The notes under the pieces were generated by a model. The model saw only the letters and a program-made list of their open reading frames with translations. It had not been told where the DNA came from and made no database searches. Source: Alphaproteobacteria bacterium (GTDB lineage: Bacteria; Pseudomonadota; Alphaproteobacteria; Acetobacterales; Acetobacteraceae). Taken from it: a stretch of DNA of 64,000 nt. The stretch lies in assembly GCA_016869715.1 (NCBI GenBank), contig VGDM01000010.1, positions 40,177 to 104,176 on the forward strand. Reading direction: 5' to 3'. A program made the translations under genes and the position numbers. This document shows, one piece after another, positions 35,625 through 44,734 of this stretch; positions within the stretch are counted from its first letter, which is position 1; each line of letters starts with the position of its first letter.

Positions 35625-36373
35625 CCCCGAAATATCCTGCGGAGCCAGGATTTCAGGCCGCCCCCTCGGGGCGGCCTTTTTTTTGCCCGAGGGGATTTTT
35701 GATGCGTCACATGCGGGCGCCGCGCCGGGGGGGCGATGGCGGACGCAATGCTATGCCGCCCCGCATCCTCCGTCGCGATCAACCGCGCCTCCAAAGCGGC
35801 AACCTGCGCCACAGCTTCGGGCGGTTCGCTCGCCGCCAGGGCTTCCACGGCGGCTTCGGCTTCGGCGAAATCGCCCGCACGGCGCAGCGCATCAATGACG
35901 CGGACGGATTGCTCAGCATCCAAAGCGGGACCGCTTCGCCACAGTGCGACCGCTTCGCGCCGCCAAAGCCGCGCCAGATCGTCGCGATTGAGGTCATCCG
36001 CGACCCAAGCGGCATGCAGCGTTGCTTCTGCGGCCGCATGCAAGGCGCCAGTTTCTTCCAGCACATGCCCCCAAGCCAGAAAGCGCCGGGCCAAAACCGG
36101 GTGCGCCGTATCGGCAATCAGCGCGCGATAGGGTGCCGCTGCCACGGCCTGCGCGCCCGCCGGATGCGCTTCCGCAATATCGGGCGCGGCATAGCCACAA
36201 TGCGGGCAGGCTTGCAGCCAGCGCGCCATGGTGGACCGAACCGGCGCCCCAGGGCGCAAATCCAGATCGGGCGCCTGTTCCGGTGCGGGCGGGCGAAAGC
36301 CTTGTTGGCGGCTTTCATGGCCGCATACCCCGCAGCGCTTTTCCCGCCCCGCAGATGTTGGCGCCGCAGCCAT
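35621..36373 (-). CDS. Zinc-ribbon protein of unknown function
   Basis: A 250-aa protein with two CxxC pairs, CGVCGHES near residue 14 and CPHCGYAAPDIAEAHP near 56, forming a zinc ribbon of the DUF2225 kind. An alpha-helical Ala/Glu-rich region with TPR-like character follows (about 75-205), then a basic tail. Function unknown. It is translationally coupled to ppdK (TAATG overlap), so it is probably expressed with glyS and ppdK. The basic tail is encoded by the same DNA that forms the terminator of the opposite gene. Confidence 0.65.
   Translation of the reverse strand: MAAAPTSAGREKRCGVCGHESRQQGFRPPAPEQAPDLDLRPGAPVRSTMARWLQACPHCGYAAPDIAEAHPAGAQAVAAAPYRALIADTAHPVLARRFLAWGHVLEETGALHAAAEATLHAAWVADDLNRDDLARLWRREAVALWRSGPALDAEQSVRVIDALRRAGDFAEAEAAVEALAASEPPEAVAQVAALEARLIATEDAGRHSIASAIAPPARRPHVTHQKSPRAKKRPPRGGGLKSWLRRIFRG
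35655..35684 (+). terminator. Rho-independent terminator of the DUF1127 gene, inside the opposite gene
   Basis: AGGCCGCCCC-CTC-GGGGCGGCCT followed by a T-run (35678-35684) gives a 10-bp stem with a triloop. It lies 31 bp after the DUF1127 stop but within the last codons of the convergent zinc-ribbon gene, where it encodes part of its basic PPRGG tail. Confidence 0.9.
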
Positions 36374-39045
36374 TACGCGGTGCGATCAGCCCCGCCCGCT
36401 TGCAGCGCCGCCTGCGCCGCCGCCAGGCGCGCCACCGGCACGCGATAGGGCGAACAGGACACGTAATCCAAGCCAACGCCTTCGCAGAAATGGATGGAGG
36501 ATGGATCGCCGCCATGCTCCCCACATATGCCAAGCTTGATATCGGCCTTCACGCTGCGGCCCTTTTCGGCGGCGATGCGCACCAACGCGCCCACGCCATC
36601 CGGGTCAATCGACACAAACGGGTCCTTCGGAAAAATGCCCTTTTCGATGTAAAGCGGCAGGAACTTGCCGGCATCATCGCGCGAAAGGCCGAAGGTGGTT
36701 TGCGTCAGGTCATTCGTGCCGAAGGAAAAGAAATCCGCCGCGCGCGCGATGGCATCGGCTATGAGTGCCGCGCGCGGCAGTTCAATCATGGTGCCGACAC
36801 TATAGACAACGTGATAGCCGCCTTTCGCAAACACCTCCTGCGCGACGCGATCCACCATGGCGCGGGTGATGTCCAATTCGTGCTTGGTGGCCACCAGCGG
36901 GATCATGATTTCTGGCGTCGGGGCTTTTTGCGTCCTGCGCCCGATCTCTGCCGCTGCCTCGAAAATCGCGCGCGCCTGCATTTCATAAATTTCCGGGAAG
37001 GAAATCCCGAGGCGACAGCCGCGATGCCCAAGCATCGGGTTCGCTTCCGACAATTCCTGCATGCGCCGCTGCATTGCCTCAACCTCGGTGCCGAGCGATG
37101 CCGCCACTTCCGCGATTTCATATTCGCTGTGTGGCAGGAATTCATGCAAGGGCGGATCGAGCAGGCGGATCGTGACCGGCAACCCAGCCATGATCTCAAA
37201 CAGGTCAAGGAAATCCTTGCGCTGGAAGGGCAGCAAGCACGCCAGTGCCGCACGCCTGCCTTCTTCCGTTTCCGCCATGATCATTTGGCGCACGGCGCCG
37301 ATGCGCTCCGGGTCGAAGAACATATGTTCGGTGCGGCAAAGCCCGATGCCTTCGGCGCCAAAGCGCCGCGCGGTTTCCGCATCCAGGGGTGTTTCGGCAT
37401 TGGCGCGCACGCGCAAGCGACGCACCTTATCGGCCCAGCCCATGAGCGTTGCGAAATCATCGGAAAGCTGCGGTTCCACCATGGCGACGGAGCCGATGAA
37501 GACCTCACCGGTTGCGCCATCCAGCGTAATGGTCTGGCCGGCTTCGATCCGCACGCCCCCGGCACTCAGATACTGGTTGTTGTAATCCACCGTGATGCCG
37601 CCGCAGCCCGCCACACAGGGCCGGCCCATGCCGCGCGCAACCACCGCCGCGTGGCTGGTCATGCCGCCGCGTGTGGTCAGCACACCGCGCGCCGCATGCA
37701 TACCGTGAATATCCTCGGGCGAGGTTTCAATGCGGACCAGAATAACGCTTTCGCCCTTTTGCGCGCGCGCCTCGGCTTCATCCGCACTGAACACCACAAT
37801 GCCACAAGCGGCGCCGGGCGAAGCGGGCAGTCCCTTCGCCAACAGTTTGCGCGGCGCCTTCGGGTCAAGCGTTGGGTGCAGCAATTGATCAAGCGCTGCG
37901 GGGTTCACGCGCCGCACAGCTTCGGTGTGGTCAATCAATCCTTCACGGGCCATATCCACCGCGATTTTCAAGGACGCGGTGGCAGTGCGCTTACCATTAC
38001 GTGTCTGCAGCATGTAGAGCTTGTTGCTCTGCACCGTGAATTCAATATCCTGCATGTCACGGTAATGGCGTTCCAGCGTGGCGCGCACTTGCACCAATTC
38101 GGCATAGGCCGCCGGCATGGCGTCTTCCATACTGCGTTCGGTGGGTTTGGAGCGTTCCTTTGCCATGGGCTGCGGCGTGCGAATGCCCGCCACCACATCC
38201 TCACCCTGCGCATTGATCAGATATTCGCCGTAGAAGATATTTTCGCCGGTCGAAGGATCACGCGTGAAGCAGACGCCGGTCGCGCAATCGTCACCCATAT
38301 TGCCGAAGACCATGGCTTGCACATTGACCGCCGTGCCCCATTCGGCCCCGATATCATGCAGGCGCCGATACGTCACTGCACGCTGATTCATCCAGCTGCC
38401 AAACACCGCGCCAATCGCGCCCCAAAGCTGCGTCTCGGGATCCTGCGGGAAGGGCTTACCGGTCACCTCGGCCACCATTTCCTTATAGCCATCTACCACG
38501 CGATGCCATTCCACGGCGGTGAGTTCCGTATCCTCATTCTTCCCAGTGTCGAGCTTCACATGCTCGATAATTTCCTCAAAGCGATGATGATCAACATCGA
38601 GCACGACGGACCCATACATCTGGATGAAGCGGCGATAGGAATCCCAGGCAAAGCGCGCATCACCGGAAGCCGTGACCAGGCCTTCAACGGTTTGATCATT
38701 TAAGCCAAGATTGAGCACCGTATCCATCATGCCTGGCATGGAAACCCGCGCGCCAGAGCGGACGGAAACCAGCAAGGGCCGGCGGTGATCGCCGAAGCGA
38801 TTGCCCACCGCTTCTTCAATGCGCGTCAGTCCGGCGCGCACCTGCGCCGCCAGATCAGCCGGGTATTTCTGCCCGTTTTCGTAATAGGCGGTGCAGACTT
38901 CGGTGGTGATGGTGAAGCCAGGCGGCACTGGCAAACCAATCGAGGCCATTTCGGCCAGGTTGGCGCCCTTGCCACCCAGAAGATTCCGCATATCGGCGCG
39001 GCCTTCATTGTGGCCAGCGCCGAAGCTATAGACCCATTGTGTCAT
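36373..39045 (-). CDS. ppdK: Pyruvate phosphate dikinase
   Basis: An 890-aa PPDK. The N-terminal ATP-grasp part begins KGANLAEMASIGLPVPPGF. The central phosphohistidine domain has GGMTSHAAVVARGMGRPC, with the catalytic His preceded by the Thr-Ser pair used for regulatory phosphorylation. The C-terminal TIM barrel includes GTNDLTQTTFGLSRDD and GICGEHGGDP. It interconverts pyruvate + ATP + Pi and PEP + AMP + PPi. It starts 13 bp after glyS, a conserved alphaproteobacterial order, and its likely regulator is encoded at 46797-47687. Confidence 0.95.
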   Translation of the reverse strand: MTQWVYSFGAGHNEGRADMRNLLGGKGANLAEMASIGLPVPPGFTITTEVCTAYYENGQKYPADLAAQVRAGLTRIEEAVGNRFGDHRRPLLVSVRSGARVSMPGMMDTVLNLGLNDQTVEGLVTASGDARFAWDSYRRFIQMYGSVVLDVDHHRFEEIIEHVKLDTGKNEDTELTAVEWHRVVDGYKEMVAEVTGKPFPQDPETQLWGAIGAVFGSWMNQRAVTYRRLHDIGAEWGTAVNVQAMVFGNMGDDCATGVCFTRDPSTGENIFYGEYLINAQGEDVVAGIRTPQPMAKERSKPTERSMEDAMPAAYAELVQVRATLERHYRDMQDIEFTVQSNKLYMLQTRNGKRTATASLKIAVDMAREGLIDHTEAVRRVNPAALDQLLHPTLDPKAPRKLLAKGLPASPGAACGIVVFSADEAEARAQKGESVILVRIETSPEDIHGMHAARGVLTTRGGMTSHAAVVARGMGRPCVAGCGGITVDYNNQYLSAGGVRIEAGQTITLDGATGEVFIGSVAMVEPQLSDDFATLMGWADKVRRLRVRANAETPLDAETARRFGAEGIGLCRTEHMFFDPERIGAVRQMIMAETEEGRRAALACLLPFQRKDFLDLFEIMAGLPVTIRLLDPPLHEFLPHSEYEIAEVAASLGTEVEAMQRRMQELSEANPMLGHRGCRLGISFPEIYEMQARAIFEAAAEIGRRTQKAPTPEIMIPLVATKHELDITRAMVDRVAQEVFAKGGYHVVYSVGTMIELPRAALIADAIARAADFFSFGTNDLTQTTFGLSRDDAGKFLPLYIEKGIFPKDPFVSIDPDGVGALVRIAAEKGRSVKADIKLGICGEHGGDPSSIHFCEGVGLDYVSCSPYRVPVARLAAAQAALQAGGADRTA

Positions 39046-39057
39046 GGGGGAGGTTCC

Positions 39058-41214
39058 TCAGGCTTCAATCTTGGAGAAATCCGCCACAGCATCCATGGCG
39101 GCACGAAGGCGGGCGAGCAGTCGCAGACGATTGCGGCGAAGTTCCGGCGCGGGATCGTTCACGATCACTTTTTCGAAAAAAGCATCCACCGGGGCGCGGA
39201 GCCCGGCCATGGCTTCCATGGCACGCTCAAAATCCTCGGCTTCGATATCGAGGCGAATACGGGTGCCGGCTTCCTCAAGCACGGCGGCGAGGGCGGCTTC
39301 TTCCGGCAGTTTCAGCAAATGGGCTTCATAGCGGGTATCAAAAGCATGACCGTCGCGCTTTTCCTCAATGCGGAGCATATTCACCGCGCGACGATGCGCG
39401 GCGAGGAGATTGGCGCCGGCGTCTGATTCGACAAAGCCGCGCACCGCATCGGCGCGGGCGAGCAGGCGGTTGAGGTCATCATCCGGTGTCGCGCCAAAGA
39501 CGGCGGCGGCGACATCGTGGCGGGCGCCTTCGCCACGGAGTTGGACGCGCAGCCGTTCGGCGAGGAAATCGAGCAAGCCCGCAGCGAAGGCTGCCACCAT
39601 CGGGGGATGCGTAGCACCGCTTGGCGCTTGCCAGCCGCTGGCGCGTTTCGCCTCGGCAATCTCCAAGCCGAAATAGGGTGTCGCGGTGGCGTTGGTCGCT
39701 TGTGGATAGAGAAAGAAAGCCTCGCCCATCAGATCGGCGAGCGGCAGGCGCAGGCCGTTTTCACGAATGATGCGAATGATACCAAGCGCGGCCCGGCGCA
39801 GCGCGAAGGGATCACCGCTGCCAGTAGGCTTTTCACCCACGGCGAAGAAACCAACCAATTGGTCAATCTTATCGGCCAGCGCTACCGAAAGAGCGATAGG
39901 TTCCGTCGGCACCGCATCCCCCGCGCCGGCGGGGCGGTAATGCGCGGCGATGGCTTCCGCCACGCGGGCATCTTCGTCCTGACCCAGCGCGTAATAGCGC
40001 CCCATCACGCCCTGTAATTCCGGGAATTCACCCACCATGCCGGATACCAGATCAGCCTTCGCCAGATGCGCCGCGCGCTGCGCCAGCGCTGCATCCGCGC
40101 CGAGTTTTTCCGCGATCAGCCCGGCCAGATTTTCAAGCCGTGCCGCGCGCTGGCCTTGCGTGCCGAGCTTCGCATGGAACACCACGCTATCCAGCTTGGG
40201 CAGGAAGCGTTCCAGTTTCTGCTTGCGGTCCAAATCCCAGAAGAAGCGCGCATCCGCCAAGCGCGCGCGCAGTACGCGTTCATTGCCGGCGATGATCGCG
40301 GCACCGCCATCGGGGGCGGCGATGTTGGCTACTAGCGCAAAGCGCGGCGCTGCCGTGCCATCCGGTTTGCGCAACGCAAAATAGCGTTGATTGACGCGCA
40401 TGGTGGTGCGCATCACCTCGGGCGGCAAATCCATGAAGGCGTCATCAATCCGCCCAAGCAAAGGCACCGGCCATTCGACCAGCCCCGCCACTTCGGCAAT
40501 CAACGCCTCATCCGGCACCACGTCCAGCCCTTCGGCGGCGGCGAGTGCGGTGATGCCATCACGGATCATGTGCGCGCGGTCTTTCGCTTCCAGCACAACA
40601 TGGCGCGCGGCAAGGCCGGCTTTGTAGTCAGCAAAGTTGCGCACCGCGAAAGCGCCCGGCCGCATGATGCGATGGCCTTCGGTGAGATCACCACTCGCCA
40701 AGCCATGCCCATCATCAGCGCCTTGCACCAGGGTGAAGGGCACCACGGCGCAATCCAGCACGCACAGGATGCGCTTCAAGGGCCGCACCCACACCATGGA
40801 AGATGTGCCGCCCCAGCGCATGGATTTCGGCCAGGGAAAGGCGCGGATCAGCGCGGGCATGGCTCCCGCCACCAGCGCGCGCGCTTCCAGCGTGCGACCC
40901 GGCTTGGACAGCACCCAGAATTGGCCTTCTTCCATCAGCGAATCGCGCGCCGCGCCGTGTTTTCTGAGAAACCCATCAATCGCCTGATCCGGCGCACCAA
41001 TGCGCGGGCCGCGTTCTTCCTTGCCTTCCGTGGTCACGCGTGGTTTCAACTGCGCGGTCAGCCCGATGCGGCGGGCGCCATAAAAGCCGCGCGGCGGCGC
41101 TTCCAGCAATGCGGCGCAGGCATCAGAAAATAGCCGCGTCAGATCCTCCGCCGCCCGCGCCTGCATGCGCGCCGGGATTTCCTCGCAAAACAATTCAAGC
41201 AGCAGTTCAGTCAT
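39058..41214 (-). CDS. glyS: Glycyl-tRNA synthetase beta subunit
   Basis: A 718-aa GlyS with the canonical N-terminus (LLLELFCEEIPARMQARAAEDL in parts) and the segments EGHRIMRP, PPEVMRTTMRVNQRYFAL and ALADKIDQLVGFF. The C-terminal anticodon-binding region ends in RLLARLRAAMDAVADFSKIEA-type sequence. It works as alpha2beta2 with GlyQ to charge tRNA-Gly. Normally glyS directly follows glyQ; here a vapBC pair is interposed, and the glyS start overlaps the vapC stop by 8 bp, so translation of glyS now follows a toxin gene. Confidence 0.94.
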   Translation of the reverse strand: MTELLLELFCEEIPARMQARAAEDLTRLFSDACAALLEAPPRGFYGARRIGLTAQLKPRVTTEGKEERGPRIGAPDQAIDGFLRKHGAARDSLMEEGQFWVLSKPGRTLEARALVAGAMPALIRAFPWPKSMRWGGTSSMVWVRPLKRILCVLDCAVVPFTLVQGADDGHGLASGDLTEGHRIMRPGAFAVRNFADYKAGLAARHVVLEAKDRAHMIRDGITALAAAEGLDVVPDEALIAEVAGLVEWPVPLLGRIDDAFMDLPPEVMRTTMRVNQRYFALRKPDGTAAPRFALVANIAAPDGGAAIIAGNERVLRARLADARFFWDLDRKQKLERFLPKLDSVVFHAKLGTQGQRAARLENLAGLIAEKLGADAALAQRAAHLAKADLVSGMVGEFPELQGVMGRYYALGQDEDARVAEAIAAHYRPAGAGDAVPTEPIALSVALADKIDQLVGFFAVGEKPTGSGDPFALRRAALGIIRIIRENGLRLPLADLMGEAFFLYPQATNATATPYFGLEIAEAKRASGWQAPSGATHPPMVAAFAAGLLDFLAERLRVQLRGEGARHDVAAAVFGATPDDDLNRLLARADAVRGFVESDAGANLLAAHRRAVNMLRIEEKRDGHAFDTRYEAHLLKLPEEAALAAVLEEAGTRIRLDIEAEDFERAMEAMAGLRAPVDAFFEKVIVNDPAPELRRNRLRLLARLRAAMDAVADFSKIEA

Positions 41215-41605
41215 GGGTTTTGATCGCCGGCTCTATATCGGTTGCGGCGAAATCATCGCCCTTGAACAACAATGCCTGACCGCGTTCCTTGGCCAGCGCA
41301 TAGGAAAAACAATCGCCCAGATTAAGCCCTGCCTTGTGGCGCCCTTTGCCGTAGTGGCGATGCGCTTCCCGCGCTCGCACCGCCTGGCTTGCGGTGAAGG
41401 GCACAATTTCCAGATCAAGCCGTGCCATGAGCCCCGTAAATTCCGCAGCCGCGACTGCACTGCGGTTATCGGCTACAATCGCTGCTTCCAGCCAAGATGC
41501 CGCCGATATGGCGCGCTCAGTCGCTTCCTCGGCCGCTTCGGCAAAGGCGGCCGCTTCCGGTTCGCCAAACAACATGGCCAGCACCGCGGAGGAATCGAGG
41601 ATCAC
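41207..41605 (-). CDS. vapC: VapC-type PIN-domain toxin
   Basis: A 132-aa PIN ribonuclease. Acidic active-site residues appear in MILDSSAVLAML (Asp4), SWLEAAIV (Glu near 40), LNLGDCFSYALA (Asp near 97) and the FKGDDFAATD tail. VapC toxins cleave tRNA or rRNA until bound by VapB. The gene overlaps vapB by four bases (ATGA) and glyS by eight. Its position inside the glycyl-tRNA synthetase operon is notable because initiator and other tRNAs are typical VapC targets. Confidence 0.88.
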   Translation of the reverse strand: MILDSSAVLAMLFGEPEAAAFAEAAEEATERAISAASWLEAAIVADNRSAVAAAEFTGLMARLDLEIVPFTASQAVRAREAHRHYGKGRHKAGLNLGDCFSYALAKERGQALLFKGDDFAATDIEPAIKTHD

Positions 41606-41850
41606 CGCGGCAGACCGTTTTCATCATAAAGATCGCGATGATCAGAACTCGCCCCCGGCGGCAGCGTCGGGCGCACGCGCTCCCCAATCGCCAGGATTGC
41701 CGCCACATTGCGCGCGCGCGCTTCCTTGGTGGCTGCCAACTTCTCCTGCACCGCGACGCGCAACGCGCCGGTCGCTGTCGTACCGAGCATCGCCGCAAGC
41801 TCCTTCGCTTCGGCAATCAAGGCGGCATCCTTGATGTTCAACTGGCCCAT
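41602..41850 (-). CDS. vapB: VapB-type antitoxin
   Basis: An 82-aa antitoxin. The N-terminal DNA-binding part MGQLNIKDAALIAEAKELA with LGTTATGALRVAVQEKL matches the Rv0623/PSK-type VapB family. The C-terminal SSDHRDLYDENGLPR is the toxin-wrapping tail. The start is taken at 41850; an upstream extension is unlike the family. It is coupled to vapC by ATGA. Two direct repeats between glyQ and this start are the likely autoregulatory operator. Confidence 0.87.
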   Translation of the reverse strand: MGQLNIKDAALIAEAKELAAMLGTTATGALRVAVQEKLAATKEARARNVAAILAIGERVRPTLPPGASSDHRDLYDENGLPR

Positions 41851-41860
41851 GGCGCACCTT

Positions 41861-41890
41861 TGGTAGAAACCGAGCCCGATATGGTAGAAA
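41861..41890 (-). promoter_or_regulatory. Direct-repeat operator upstream of vapBC
   Basis: TTTCTACCA occurs twice on the minus strand (41882-41890 and 41861-41869), start to start 21 bp, i.e. two helical turns, placing both copies on one DNA face. They fill the 58-bp gap between the glyQ stop and the vapB start. VapB-VapC complexes autoregulate through paired sites; binding here is inferred. Confidence 0.55.
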
Positions 41891-41908
41891 ACCCTCGAAA
41901 GCGCAAGA

Positions 41909-42772
41909 TCAGGCTTCTTCGCCGGCCAGCCAGGCCTCACAACACCCCTTCGCCAGCGTCCGCACCCGGCCGATATAGGCGGCGCGTTCGGTCACGCTGA
42001 TCGCACCCCGCGCATCCAGCAAATTGAAACGATGCGATGCCTTGATGCATTGGTCATAGGCAGGAAGCGCGAGCTTTCTTTCCAGCAGCGCGGCGCATTC
42101 GGCCTCCGCATCCTCAAAATGGCGGAACAGCATTTTGGTATCGGCGGCTTCGAAATTATGCGCGCTGTATTCACGCTCGGCGCGCCAAAACACCTCGCCA
42201 TATTTCACACCGTCATTGTTGAAGGCTAGGTCGTAAACGTTCTCGACCCCCTGAATATACATGGCCAAGCGCTCCAGCCCGTAGGTGAGTTCCGCGCTCG
42301 GCTTGTCGCAGGCAATGCCGCCGACTTGTTGGAAATAGGTGAATTGCGTCACCTCCATCCCATCGCACCAGACCTCCCAACCAAGGCCCCAGGCGCCAAG
42401 GGTTGGGCTTTCCCAATCATCCTCAACAAAGCGGATGTCATGCAAGCCAAGGTCAATGCCAAGCGCGCGATAGCTTTCAATCAGCAGCGCCTGCGGGTCG
42501 GCGGGGGACGGCTTCAGGATCACCTGATATTGGTAATAATGCTGTAGCCGATTGGGGTTTTCGCCATAGCGGCCATCGGCCGGGCGGCGCGATGGCTGCA
42601 CATAGGCAGCCCTCCAGGGTTTCGGCCCCAGCGCGCGCAGAGTCGTTGCGGGGTGGAAGGTGCCCGCGCCCACTTCCATGTCATAGGGCTGCAGAATGAC
42701 ACAGCCCTGATCCGCCCAAAAGCGATGCAGGCGCAGGATGATGTCCTGAAAATTTGGGGGCTTGGCGGTCAT
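41909..42772 (-). CDS. glyQ: Glycyl-tRNA synthetase alpha subunit
   Basis: A 287-aa class II synthetase subunit with [56 protein letters not shown] and TYFQQVGGI, all canonical. It binds glycine and ATP and forms the adenylate, with GlyS binding tRNA. The start at Met 42772 ([10 protein letters not shown]) is used; the longer frame to 42877 would overlap the divergent NTF2-like gene. It is first in the leftward order glyQ-vapB-vapC-glyS-ppdK. Confidence 0.94.
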   Translation of the reverse strand: MTAKPPNFQDIILRLHRFWADQGCVILQPYDMEVGAGTFHPATTLRALGPKPWRAAYVQPSRRPADGRYGENPNRLQHYYQYQVILKPSPADPQALLIESYRALGIDLGLHDIRFVEDDWESPTLGAWGLGWEVWCDGMEVTQFTYFQQVGGIACDKPSAELTYGLERLAMYIQGVENVYDLAFNNDGVKYGEVFWRAEREYSAHNFEAADTKMLFRHFEDAEAECAALLERKLALPAYDQCIKASHRFNLLDARGAISVTERAAYIGRVRTLAKGCCEAWLAGEEA

Positions 42773-42851
42773 GGCGGTTCCGGGCTCTGGCGCTGGGCTC
42801 GTGCGGGATGCTCTATAGGCAGGGGACCGAGACCGGGCAAGGAAAGCCAGC

Positions 42852-43256
42852 ATGACGACGACGCCGGATATCATCACCGCCTATTTGGCTGCCTTTAATC
42901 GCGGGGATTGGGCCGGCATGCTGGCGCTGCTGGCCGATGATGTGGTGCACGACATCAACCAGGGCGGGGCCGAGCATGGCAAACCGGCCTTTGCAGCTTT
43001 TCTGGAACGGATGGCGCGCTGCTACCGGGAAGAATTGCGCTATATCGTGATCATGGCGAGCCCCGATGGCACCCACGCCGCAGCGGAATTTCAGGTGCAT
43101 GGGGCATATCTGGCAGAGGATACTGGCCTGCCGCCGGCACGCGGCCAGCGCTATGCCCTGCCGGCTGGGGCGTTTTTTTGCCTGAAGGATGGGCGGATCA
43201 GCCGGGTCACGATGTACTATAATTTGCAGGAATGGCTGCGGCAGGTGGGAGGCTAA
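42852..43256 (+). CDS. NTF2/SnoaL-like protein (ketosteroid isomerase-related)
   Basis: A 134-aa cone-shaped NTF2-like fold: the N-terminal helix [20 protein letters not shown], then [23 protein letters not shown] and a C-terminal strand ending [19 protein letters not shown]. Members include polyketide cyclases, isomerases and small-molecule binders; the active site cannot be assigned. It starts 80 bp from the divergent glyQ start and ends 40 bp before aroE. Confidence 0.8.
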   Translation: MTTTPDIITAYLAAFNRGDWAGMLALLADDVVHDINQGGAEHGKPAFAAFLERMARCYREELRYIVIMASPDGTHAAAEFQVHGAYLAEDTGLPPARGQRYALPAGAFFCLKDGRISRVTMYYNLQEWLRQVGG

Positions 43257-43295
43257 ACGCTTGCTTTCCCCCCGGCGGCAGTGCTTTCTCGCGCC

Positions 43296-44144
43296 ATGAA
43301 GCTGCTTTCCGGTCATGCCCGGCTCGCCGGGGTTTTCGGCCATCCGGTCACCCATTCCCGCTCGCCACGGCTGCACGGGTTTTGGCTGCAACGCTATGGC
43401 ATTGAAGGCGCCTATATCCCGCTTGGCGTGCCGCCCGATCGTTTCGGCGCAGCGGTGCGCGCGCTGGTGGATCTCGGCTTTCGCGGCGCCAATGTGACCA
43501 TTCCGCATAAGCTCGCAGCCTTTGAGATTTGTGATGAGGTGGCGCCCTTCGCGCGCCGCGCCGGGGCCGTGAATACGCTGATTTTCCGTGAGGGGCGCAT
43601 TGAAGGCTCCAACACCGATGGCTTCGGCTTTCTGGAAAGCATCCGTGAAGCGACGCCTGGTTGGCGGGCGGATGCCGGCCCTGCGGTGCTGTTGGGGGCG
43701 GGCGGTGCGGCGCGGGCCATTGCCGCGGCCTTGCTTGATGCCGGCGCGCCGTGCGTGACTTTGGTGAACCGCACGGCTGCGAGGGCCGAGGCTTTGGCGC
43801 GTGATCTTGGCGGCCCGATCCAGGTGGCAGATCGGGCGCCGTTGGAAGACGCTGCCTTATTGGTGAATACCGCCTCACTCGGCATGCAGGGGCAGCCCGC
43901 GCTGACATTGGATTTGGCGCCTTTGCCCCGCAGTGCAGTGGTGGCCGATATTGTTTATGTGCCGCTCGAGACCCGACTTTTGGCCGCGGCGCGGGCGCGG
44001 GGCTTGGTTGCGGTGGATGGGCTTGGCATGTTGCTGCATCAGGCACGGCCTGGTTTTGAGGCCTGGTTCGGCGTGGCGCCGCAGGTTGATCAGGCGTTGC
44101 GCGATGTGGTGGCGGCCGATATCCCAAAGCGGGATGGCGCATGA
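43296..44144 (+). CDS. aroE: Shikimate dehydrogenase
   Basis: A 282-aa AroE reducing 3-dehydroshikimate with NADPH. The substrate-binding HSRSPRLHGFW (Ser21/Ser23), catalytic Lys72 in NVTIPHKLAAFE, AVNTL and NTDGFGFL, cofactor loop LLGAGGAARAIAAAL, NRTAARA and NTASLGMQG are all present. The Met at 43296 is favoured over a GTG at 43281. It is the first gene of a coupled aroE-coaE-dnaQ run, a standard alphaproteobacterial cluster; the maf gene often found just before aroE is absent here. Confidence 0.93.
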   Translation: MKLLSGHARLAGVFGHPVTHSRSPRLHGFWLQRYGIEGAYIPLGVPPDRFGAAVRALVDLGFRGANVTIPHKLAAFEICDEVAPFARRAGAVNTLIFREGRIEGSNTDGFGFLESIREATPGWRADAGPAVLLGAGGAARAIAAALLDAGAPCVTLVNRTAARAEALARDLGGPIQVADRAPLEDAALLVNTASLGMQGQPALTLDLAPLPRSAVVADIVYVPLETRLLAAARARGLVAVDGLGMLLHQARPGFEAWFGVAPQVDQALRDVVAADIPKRDGA

Positions 44145-44734
44145 AAATTATCGGCCTCACGGGCGGAATCGGCATGGGGAAATCCACAGCCTCCGCGACG
44201 TTTCGCCGTCATCGCGTGCCGATATTTGATGCTGATGGCACCGTGCATGATTTGCAAGCAGTGGGTGGGCGCGCGGTGCGACCGATTGAAGCGGCGTTTC
44301 CGGGCACGACACGCGATGGCGCGGTGGATCGGGAAGCCTTGCGCCGGGCGGCGCTCGGCAACCCAGCCGCGTTGAAGCTTCTAGAACGCATCGTCCACCC
44401 CCTGGTGCGTGATGCCGAGAGGCGTTTTCTGGCCGCGGCGCGGCGCGCTGGGAAACCGCTCGTGGTTTTGGATATTCCCTTGCTCTTGGAAACCGGCGGC
44501 GAAAAGCGGGTTGATGAAGTTGTTGTGGTTTCGGCCCCCTCTGCGGTGCAGGCCGCGCGTGTCATGCGCCGTCCAGGTATGACAGCGGAGAGGCTGGCTG
44601 CCATTCGCGCGCGGCAAATGCCGGATGCGGCCAAGCGGCGCAAGGCGGATGTCGTCATTCATAGCGGTTTGTCGCGGCATTTCGCCGTTGCGGCGATCAG
44701 GCGCCTGATGCATCGGCTGAGGGAAGCCACCTGA
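44141..44734 (+). CDS. coaE: Dephospho-CoA kinase
   Basis: A 197-aa P-loop kinase, last step of CoA synthesis. P-loop GGIGMGKST is at residues 8-16, then FDADGTVHDLQ, HPLVRDAERRFLAAARR, LDIPLLLETGGEKRVD (lid and base-binding region) and RQMPDAAKRRKADVVI. It overlaps aroE by ATGA and dnaQ by one base (TGATG), so all three are translationally coupled. Cytoplasmic. Confidence 0.93.
   Translation: MKIIGLTGGIGMGKSTASATFRRHRVPIFDADGTVHDLQAVGGRAVRPIEAAFPGTTRDGAVDREALRRAALGNPAALKLLERIVHPLVRDAERRFLAAARRAGKPLVVLDIPLLLETGGEKRVDEVVVVSAPSAVQAARVMRRPGMTAERLAAIRARQMPDAAKRRKADVVIHSGLSRHFAVAAIRRLMHRLREAT

Noticed and set aside
36022..38703. 893-codon open frame on the plus strand opposite ppdK
   Set aside because: It is antisense to an unmistakable PPDK; long spurious frames are expected opposite GC-rich genes, and its translation is His/Arg/Gly-rich without domains.
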